Source: an uncultured Pirellulaceae bacterium
GTDB taxonomy: Bacteria; Planctomycetota; Planctomycetia; Pirellulales; Pirellulaceae
NCBI GenBank assembly: GCA_947259675.1
Contig: CAMYNE010000395.1
Span: forward strand, 1-6,633
Direction: 5' to 3'
Length of the DNA stretch: 6,633 bases
Below the pieces are notes generated by a model. The model searched no databases, had not been told where the DNA came from, and saw nothing but the letters and a program-made list of their open reading frames with translations. Positions 1 through 4,711 of the stretch are shown here, piece after piece (within the stretch, counting starts at the first letter, position 1; each line of letters opens with the position of its first letter). The position numbers and the translations under genes are program-made.

Positions 1-213
1 CAGATACAACAATTCTTAAAAATCCCACTCGCGTTTGAGCCTCATGTCTTAACGAAAAAACTCATTAATCGACCCTATTGGAAACTGGTTAAGAACTTCG
101 AGTCTGATGTCGTTCCCGCCTTGAGGCAAAACAGGTTTGGCCGTCTTCTCCCAATTCAATTCCGAACGGAAGCAAGCGACGCAAGTCACCAAGTCGCACA
201 AGAATCGACGTAG
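1..213 (+). CDS. C-terminal end of an unidentified protein (5' truncated by window edge)
   Basis: Frame 1 is open from the first base to a TAG at 211-213, giving 70 residues with no start inside the window that would need to be used. The residues read like real protein rather than chance: a hydrophobic stretch (QFLKIPLAF), an aromatic patch (NRPYWKLV), a charged helix-like segment and a polar tail ending AQEST. No catalytic motif is visible. The FLxIPxxFEP stretch followed by a basic/aromatic segment faintly resembles the end of sulfotransferase-type proteins, but this is too weak for a functional call. A 70-codon open frame can occur by chance in one of six frames, so coding status is probable, not certain. 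Repetitive non-coding DNA begins within about 15 bp after the stop. Confidence 0.55.
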   Translation, partial: QIQQFLKIPLAFEPHVLTKKLINRPYWKLVKNFESDVVPALRQNRFGRLLPIQFRTEASDASHQVAQEST

Positions 214-226
214 AGTTACGTCAGCG

Positions 227-294
227 GATTGGCCGTTTGGGCACTAGCAGTCTGTCACATCCTAATTTTCGTGATTAGCCGTTTGGGCGTTAGC
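227..294. repeat. Pair of 22-bp imperfect direct repeats
   Basis: Bases 227-248 and 273-294 match at 19 of 22 positions, sharing the core GCCGTTTGGGC and ending in TAGC. The copies are 46 bp apart, start to start. The second copy runs directly into the hairpin at 291-323. This is the first part of the repeat-rich gap between the upstream gene and the sulfatase. No function can be read from it. Confidence 0.6.
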
Positions 295-323
295 CGCGGT
301 TGACGATGCAAAAACCGCGGCTA
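291..323. repeat. Perfect 11-bp inverted repeat (hairpin)
   Basis: TAGCCGCGGTT at 291-301 is the exact reverse complement of AACCGCGGCTA at 313-323, with an 11-base loop at 302-312. The stem is GC-rich and would be stable in RNA or single-stranded DNA. No T-run follows, so it does not look like an intrinsic terminator. It abuts the larger palindrome that starts at 323, which suggests a composite intergenic repeat. Confidence 0.7.
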
Positions 324-453
324 GGTAGCGTTTATTAAATGTGAGCCGCAAGGCGCTAGCCGCGGGTACGTTTTTAATCGCTCACCAAATACCGGCGGCT
401 AGTGCCTTGCCGCTCAGAAAAAACGTGCCATTTTGATTTAACAGACGCTACCT
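323..453. repeat. Large nested palindromic intergenic element, about 131 bp
   Basis: Two inverted repeats are nested. The outer arms 323-340 and 436-453 pair at 16 of 18 positions. The inner arms 342-367 and 391-416 pair at 23 of 26 positions around the core GCAAGGC-CTAGCCG. Only one base separates outer and inner arm on the left, against 19 on the right, and the inner loop is 368-390. A competing pairing of 365-375 with 419-429 (10 of 11) is also possible. The structure contains no ORF of note. It resembles GC-rich palindromic repeats of the REP/MITE kind. Family membership is inferred and cannot be tested from one copy. Confidence 0.7.
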
Positions 454-562
454 GGCGCCAAACCGGCTAATGTTTGCTAACCTTCAATTTAGCTCTTACC
501 GAGCACCTACCGCGCCCCGCGATGTCGATGTGCCCATGATCCCATTTATGTTGTGGATCAAC

Positions 563-568
563 TATACT
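563..568 (+). promoter_or_regulatory. Possible -10 box upstream of the sulfatase
   Basis: TATACT, one mismatch from TATAAT, lies 31 bases before the chosen sulfatase start, which would give a short 5' leader. No convincing -35 hexamer is found 16-18 bases upstream, so this is only a candidate. An alternative is transcription reading in from further upstream. Confidence 0.3.
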
Positions 569-589
569 CGCAGTTTCTTTCAACACATT

Positions 590-594
590 GAGGG
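590..594 (+). promoter_or_regulatory. Ribosome binding site deciding the sulfatase start
   Basis: GAGGG lies five bases before the ATG at 600. A TTG at 588-590 is in frame four codons earlier, but using it would place the start on top of this Shine-Dalgarno sequence. Starting at ATG 600 also puts the hydrophobic signal peptide at the very N-terminus. Both points favour 600. Confidence 0.65.
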
Positions 595-599
595 AAGTA

Positions 600-2159
600 A
601 TGCGAGTTATCTTTGTATTCCCAATCGCTGTTTTGGTTCTGTTTTCGATCGCCAGCATCAACTCATTCGGGATTGAGCCAGCCGCGACCGAAGCAGTTTC
701 GTCCAGGCCAAACATCGTGGTGATCATGGCGGACGATATGGGGTACGGCGATGTCCAGCGACTAAACCCGGTCTCAACCGTCGCCACACCTTCCCTTAAC
801 AAGTTGGCGGAAGAAGGCGTTACGTTCACCGACGCCCACTCGCCGTCTGGAGTCTGCACGCCGACTCGGTACGGACTGATTTGCGGACGTTACTGCTGGC
901 GGACTCGTCTAAAAAATGGTGTCCTCGGAGGCTATTCGAAGCCGCTCGTGGACCTCGAACAGCAGACGATTGCCAGTGTGTTGGGAGCTTCCGGCTACAA
1001 AACGGCCTGCATCGGCAAATGGCATTTAGGACTTGGTTGGCAATGGCAGGAAGATTTACCAGCCAACATCAACTATTTTGGGATCGCCGGAAATCCCGGG
1101 TCAGTCGACTTTTCAAAGCCAATCACGGACGCACCCACCGACCACGGATTTGATTACAGCTACATTATTCCCGCCTCGCTGGATATGAGCCCCTATGTTT
1201 ATATCGAAAACAATCGAGTAACCAGTATCCCGGATAAGGTCATCGAAGGTGATTCGTTTCCCGCTTTTTATCGTAAAGGCGAGATTGCCGCGGACTTCAA
1301 GATCATCGAGTGCCTTGATCATCTGACCGACAAGGCAGTGGAGTTTGTTACAAAAAATGCTAAAGGACAACAACCGTTCTTTCTGTACCTGCCGCTTCCG
1401 GCGCCACACAAGCCCGTAATGCCCACCACGGCGTTTCAAGGCAAATCGAAACTTGGTTTCTATGCTGACTTTGTCATGCAAGTGGACAACGCAGTTGGGC
1501 AGGTGCTTGAATCGCTTGATCGCAACGGCGTGCGTGAGAACACAGTCGTGATTTTCACTAGTGATAACGGTTCCTTCATGTACCGCTTCGAAGACGGTAA
1601 ACCAGATCACCTGGACGAACCGAAACAACAGGGCTATCGCCCCGAAAATCATCAACCGAACGGAAGTCTCCGAGGTACAAAAGCGGACATCTGGGAAGGC
1701 GGTCATCGCGTTCCATTTTTTGTTCGCTGGCCGGATAAAGTCAAAACGCCCCATCAAATAAGTCAGACAATCACTCACACCGATATCCTGGCAACCCTGG
1801 CCGAAATTGCGAATGCAAAATTCGATGCGATTGCGTCACCGGACAGCTACAGCTTTCTGCCGCAAGTGCTCCAATCCGACGCAGCTTCTCTGCGACCGCC
1901 CGTTATTCATCACTCCGCAGGCGGGATGTTTGCCATCCGCAAGGGCAAATGGAAGCTCGTTTTGGGAAACGGCTCTGGAGGTCGTCAGAAACCCAAAGGC
2001 AAAAAATTCGCGAAGCCTTATCATCTGTTTGACATCTCGGCTGATCTCGGCGAAAACGTAAACCTGATTGAACAGTATCCGGAAGTTGCAGAGGAACTTG
2101 AAAGACAGTTCGAGCAAATTGCGGATGGAAATCAGCTAACCACCAAACAATCCGAATAA
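600..2159 (+). CDS. Secreted sulfatase (formylglycine-dependent, arylsulfatase A-like)
   Basis: This is a 519-residue hydrolase that should remove sulfate esters, probably from a sulfated polysaccharide, outside the cytoplasm. A hydrophobic signal segment covers about residues 4-23. The family's active-site elements are all present: metal-binding D45-D46 in MADDMGYGD; the C86-T-P-T-R90 motif, whose cysteine is the expected formylglycine precursor; K140-W-H142; H270 in PAPHKP; D322-N323 in FTSDNGS; and K361 in RGTKADIWEGG. The C-terminal part (about 440-500) has the usual small-subdomain pattern ending YHLFDISADLGENVNL. Length is normal for the family and nothing looks broken. It needs an FGly-generating or radical maturase encoded elsewhere. 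It sits 21 bp before the ThuA-like gene. Substrate cannot be read from sequence, because the S1 family covers many sugars. Confidence 0.95.
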   Translation: MRVIFVFPIAVLVLFSIASINSFGIEPAATEAVSSRPNIVVIMADDMGYGDVQRLNPVSTVATPSLNKLAEEGVTFTDAHSPSGVCTPTRYGLICGRYCWRTRLKNGVLGGYSKPLVDLEQQTIASVLGASGYKTACIGKWHLGLGWQWQEDLPANINYFGIAGNPGSVDFSKPITDAPTDHGFDYSYIIPASLDMSPYVYIENNRVTSIPDKVIEGDSFPAFYRKGEIAADFKIIECLDHLTDKAVEFVTKNAKGQQPFFLYLPLPAPHKPVMPTTAFQGKSKLGFYADFVMQVDNAVGQVLESLDRNGVRENTVVIFTSDNGSFMYRFEDGKPDHLDEPKQQGYRPENHQPNGSLRGTKADIWEGGHRVPFFVRWPDKVKTPHQISQTITHTDILATLAEIANAKFDAIASPDSYSFLPQVLQSDAASLRPPVIHHSAGGMFAIRKGKWKLVLGNGSGGRQKPKGKKFAKPYHLFDISADLGENVNLIEQYPEVAEELERQFEQIADGNQLTTKQSE

Positions 2160-2180
2160 TTCCCAACCAACAGAATTCTT

Positions 2181-3236
2181 ATGAAGACTAAGATCACCGC
2201 CGTCGCTGTCACCTTCACGCTTGTTTTGGTTGCCGCTTCATTTGCCCAGGAAAACGACGAACAAGCCGAGCCGGCCTCAAACGAAACGAAACAACTTTGG
2301 TGCGAGTATCCAGGCGGAGAAGGCCCCGGCGCCGGGAAGCACATTGTTCTGATCGCGGGAGACGATGAATATCGCAGCGAAGAAGCGCTGCCAATGTTGG
2401 GGAAAATTCTCTCAGTCCATCATGGCTTCAAATGCACCGTCTTGTTCCCGATCAATCCGGAAGACGGAACGATCGCACCCGACTATCAGAAGAACATTCC
2501 GGGCATGCATGTCATTGATTCAGCCGACCTTGTCATACTTGGTCTGCGATTTCGCAACTTGCCCGATGAAGACATGAAACATTTTGTCGACTTTGTCGAT
2601 GCAGGCAAACCGATTATTGGCTTGCGAACGTCAACACATGCATTCAATTACCCCAAGAACAGCGAAAGCCCGTATGTCAGCTACAGCTTTAACTCCAGAG
2701 AATGGCCTGGTGGATTCGGTCAACAAGTGCTCGGAGATACCTGGGTCAGCCATCACGGTCATCACGGCAAAGAAAGCTGTCGCGGCGTGGTCAATGAAAA
2801 TTACAAATCGAGTCCGATTTTGAATGGCGCCACCGATGTGTGGGGTCCGACCGACGTTTATGGCATCACTCATTTGCCCGAGACGGCTACGGTATTGATG
2901 CATGGGCAAGTGCTCGATGGGATGACTCCCGATTCGAAGCCGGTCGAAGGCAAGAAAAACAATCCGATGATGCCTTTGGTTTGGACCAGGGACTTCGAAA
3001 GTAAGTCTGGAAAGGTCGCCCGCATCTTATGTACCACGATGGGCGCGTCGACAGATTTTGAATCGGAAGGGTTGCGACGCTTGATCGTGAACGGAAGCTA
3101 TTGGTGCCTGGGCATGGAAGATCAGATCCCGGATGCGGCCAACGTTGAGATTGTTGGTGACTACAAACCGACCAGGTTCGGGTTTGGTTCTTACCAAAAG
3201 GGACTTACGCCAGAATTTCATAACTTGAACAAGTAG
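2181..3236 (+). CDS. Secreted ThuA-like domain protein
   Basis: This is a 351-residue protein with a clear signal peptide (MKTKI, then a hydrophobic core, likely cleaved after ASFA at residue 22), so it should be periplasmic or secreted. The body from about residue 53 (KHIVLIAGDDEYRSEEALP) has the flavodoxin/glutamine-amidotransferase-like layout of ThuA proteins: DLVILGLRFRNLP (116-128), a nucleophile-elbow-like IGLRTSTHAF (146-155), the histidine cluster WVSHHGHHG (188-196), MPLVWTRDF (264-272) and the C-terminal NGSYWCLGME (304-313). ThuA-like proteins are linked to sugar use, but their reaction is not well established, and no catalytic cysteine is evident at the elbow. The gene follows the sulfatase by 21 bp without a strong Shine-Dalgarno, which suggests translation coupled to, or dependent on, the upstream gene. 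Pairing with a sulfatase suggests work on the same glycan; this is inference. Confidence 0.88.
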   Translation: MKTKITAVAVTFTLVLVAASFAQENDEQAEPASNETKQLWCEYPGGEGPGAGKHIVLIAGDDEYRSEEALPMLGKILSVHHGFKCTVLFPINPEDGTIAPDYQKNIPGMHVIDSADLVILGLRFRNLPDEDMKHFVDFVDAGKPIIGLRTSTHAFNYPKNSESPYVSYSFNSREWPGGFGQQVLGDTWVSHHGHHGKESCRGVVNENYKSSPILNGATDVWGPTDVYGITHLPETATVLMHGQVLDGMTPDSKPVEGKKNNPMMPLVWTRDFESKSGKVARILCTTMGASTDFESEGLRRLIVNGSYWCLGMEDQIPDAANVEIVGDYKPTRFGFGSYQKGLTPEFHNLNK

Positions 3237-3237
3237 C

Positions 3238-3268
3238 GTTGGGTGTGCTGTTTAACCGCGTGCCCAAC
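3238..3268 (+). terminator. Possible terminator hairpin after the ThuA-like gene
   Basis: The stem pairs 3238-3248 with 3258-3268 (11 pairs in RNA including three G-U wobbles) around a 9-base loop. It starts one base after the stop codon. There is no immediate U-tract; a short TTTT occurs at 3277-3280. It may slow or end transcription but is not a classic intrinsic terminator. Confidence 0.35.
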
Positions 3269-3308
3269 CGGCCGCGTTTTGCCGATCCAAACACGTGGAG
3301 CGTTGCCC

Positions 3309-3543
3309 CCAATGGCACTTACTTTAGATTTTATTCAGCAGCGAAGCTGCGAAAGCAGGTAGCCCACAGCGTCAGCTGTGGGATCAAAGCCCGAACAACA
3401 CGTTAACCGCGAATGCGGTGAAAGCGGAGGCTGATTCGCTGTCACCGCTATTGCGGCTGGTTTTCTCGAATACCATAAACCATCGGCTTACGCCGACGGC
3501 TACCCGCAACCACCGCTATCGCGGCTAAAGTAAATGCCATTCG
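3309..3543. mobile_element. MITE-like element, 235 bp, with terminal inverted repeats and 9-bp target duplication
   Basis: The left end 3309-3327 (CCAATGGCACTTACTTTAG) and the right end 3525-3543 are inverted repeats matching at 17 of 19 positions. Immediately outside, GCGTTGCCC occurs as a perfect 9-bp direct repeat at 3300-3308 and 3544-3552. Inverted ends exactly flanked by a short direct repeat are the mark of a transposition event with 9-bp staggered cuts. The inside holds no transposase or plausible ORF, only a run of small hairpins, so the element must be moved in trans if at all. It lies between convergent genes, where it disrupts nothing. The transposase family cannot be named; 9-bp duplications occur in several insertion-sequence families. 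Confidence 0.75.
3338..3524. repeat. Series of six short hairpins inside the MITE-like element
   Basis: Six short palindromes with 3- or 4-base loops follow one another: 3338-3350 (5-bp stem), 3363-3382 (8-bp stem CCCACAGC), 3406-3419 (5-bp), 3445-3456 (4-bp), 3483-3496 (5-bp) and 3513-3524 (4-bp). In addition 3443-3458 and 3511-3526 are direct repeats matching at 15 of 16 bases (CACCGCTAT, then T or C, then GCGGCT). The regular small-hairpin build explains the whole interior and argues against protein coding. Confidence 0.65.
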
Positions 3544-3592
3544 GCGTTGCCCACGCGATTAAACGATCACCAATTGGCCCATAACTCCCAAT

Positions 3593-3716
3593 TCAATCCA
3601 AATCAGAGCTCTTAAACGGAGCCTTGCCTCGTCGCGATTTTCGGCGTGGTTTTGAGAACACGATTCGCGTTTTTTCTGAAGGTTCAGTTGTGTCCGCGGG
3701 CTTTGGCGGCAGCTCC
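3593..3716 (-). pseudogene. Severed 3' end of lptB, out of frame after the 58-bp duplication
   Basis: On the minus strand, the reading frame that enters the second-read repeat copy (3665-3722) repeats the peptide YEELPPKPADTTEPSEKTR. It then continues as IVFSKPRRKSRRGKAPFKSSDLD to a TGA at 3593-3595. This basic tail is what lptB would encode with a single repeat copy. In the present sequence translation stops at 3717-3719, so this stretch is untranslated. It has no start codon or ribosome site of its own that makes sense. Confidence 0.7.
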
Positions 3717-3780
3717 TCATAATCGCGTTTTTTCTGAAGGTTCAGTTGTGTCCGCGGGCTTTGGCGGCAGCTCCTCATAA
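3665..3780. repeat. Perfect 2 x 58-bp tandem duplication at the 3' end of lptB
   Basis: Bases 3665-3722 and 3723-3780 are identical over 58 bases, each copy beginning TCGCGTTTTTTCTGAAGG and ending CTCCTCATAA. Identity between copies points to a recent event or to an assembly artefact. The unit is 19 codons plus one base, so the second copy shifts the frame of lptB. Tandem perfect copies of this size can be lost or gained by slippage or recombination. Confidence 0.95.
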
Positions 3781-4619
3781 GTTGAAACCGGAAGCGTCGG
3801 TACGCTCGTGGCAGGCTCAATTGAGAATGTCTTGAAAACATCGACGGGGGAGGCGGGAGCAACTGAAGGAGTATCTGAGCTCAGTTCCAATCCCCCCGGC
3901 ATCCCGATATCACCGAGGTATTTTTCACGGACTTGAGGATGTGCGACAATTTCATCGGCCGAGCCGCTGATCAAGATCTGCCCTTCGTCGACAACGTAGG
4001 TCCGATCGGTCGTTTGCAGGATTTCCCGGGCTGCATGGTCGGTAATCAGAATCGAGATTCCCCGGTCTGCCAGTTCGCGAATTACAGTCTGAATGTTTTG
4101 AACTGTAACAGGGTCGATTCCGGCAAACGGTTCATCCAGCATGATGATTTTGGGTTCAGAGACGAGGCAACGGGCGATTTCCAGTCGACGGCGTTCACCT
4201 CCTGAGAGTTTCCCGGCTTTGGACTTGCGAATATGAGCGATCTTGAATTGATCCAGCAACTCATCACAACGTTCGCGCTGACGTTTGCGTTTGAATCCCA
4301 GTAACTGCATCGTTCCATACAAGTTGTCTTCTGCCGACAACTTTGCAAATACGCTGGATTGCTGGGGGAGGTATCCCATTCCGCCGGCACGTGCTCGCAT
4401 ATACATCGGCCAGCGAGTGACGTTTTCGCCCTGCAGAAAGACGCTACCCTTATCAGGCTTGATCATTCCACAGATCATTCGAAAAGTTGTTGTCTTGCCG
4501 GCGCCGTTAGGGCCGAGCAGACCAACGATTTCGCCGGGCTGCACATTTAAGGCAACTCCGTCCACGACGCGTCGACGTGCGTATGTTTTTACGAGTCCTT
4601 CAACTTCCAGAATCGACAT
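3717..4619 (-). CDS. lptB: LPS export ABC transporter ATP-binding protein LptB, with frameshifted C-terminal tail
   Basis: This is a 300-residue ATPase that should power extraction of lipopolysaccharide from the inner membrane together with LptF/LptG, on the cytoplasmic side. Motifs are Walker A GPNGAGKT (36-43), Q-loop YLPQQ (83-87), signature LSGGE (138-142), Walker B IIMLDEPF (158-165), D-loop GIDP (167-170) and switch histidine H195 in DHAARE. The PMYMRARAGGMGYLPQ block is typical of LptB. The ATPase core ends near residue 240; the usual LptB length is about 240, so residues 241-300 form a Pro/Ser/Thr-rich extension. The start at 4619 is preferred over an in-frame start 74 codons earlier, which would overlap the end of lepB, because AGGAG precedes it at seven bases and homology begins at once with MSILEVEGL. 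A 58-bp duplication truncates the tail; one copy would give 322 residues. The core is intact, so function is probably kept. Confidence 0.9.
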   Translation of the reverse strand: MSILEVEGLVKTYARRRVVDGVALNVQPGEIVGLLGPNGAGKTTTFRMICGMIKPDKGSVFLQGENVTRWPMYMRARAGGMGYLPQQSSVFAKLSAEDNLYGTMQLLGFKRKRQRERCDELLDQFKIAHIRKSKAGKLSGGERRRLEIARCLVSEPKIIMLDEPFAGIDPVTVQNIQTVIRELADRGISILITDHAAREILQTTDRTYVVDEGQILISGSADEIVAHPQVREKYLGDIGMPGGLELSSDTPSVAPASPVDVFKTFSIEPATSVPTLPVSTYEELPPKPADTTEPSEKTRL

Positions 4620-4626
4620 CCTTGTG

Positions 4627-4631
4627 CTCCT
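4627..4631 (-). promoter_or_regulatory. Ribosome binding site of lptB
   Basis: AGGAG on the minus strand lies seven bases before the ATG at 4617-4619. It settles the start of lptB against the longer open frame reaching back to 4841. Confidence 0.7.
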
Positions 4632-4711
4632 GCTGTTCGGGCGTCCATCGCCAGTTCGTATCGTTTCAGCGGCAATCTGTATAAGTTTATCCCAATAAAT
4701 TAGATCGGAGG

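Noticed and set aside
227..453. Possible CRISPR array in the repeat-rich intergenic region
   Set aside because: The repeats are only two direct copies plus inverted arms of differing sequence. There is no regular repeat-spacer pattern and no cas gene.
588..599. Start of the sulfatase at TTG 588
   Set aside because: It overlaps the likely Shine-Dalgarno GAGGG and adds charged residues before the signal peptide; ATG 600 fits better.
467..859. 130-codon minus-strand frame overlapping the sulfatase start region
   Set aside because: It is antisense to the signal peptide and metal-binding region of the sulfatase and has no recognisable protein features.
1113..1778. 221-codon open frame on the minus strand inside the sulfatase gene
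   Set aside because: It lies wholly antisense to a sulfatase with all catalytic motifs, shows no family motif and has no fitting ribosome site. It is a shadow frame.
3665..3780. Programmed -1 ribosomal frameshifting at the A-run of the repeat (A AAA AAC) to rescue the LptB tail
   Set aside because: The heptamer is present on the coding strand, but the zero frame reads GAA AAA ACG, so it is in the wrong phase for a classical slip. A frameshift by duplication is the simpler reading.
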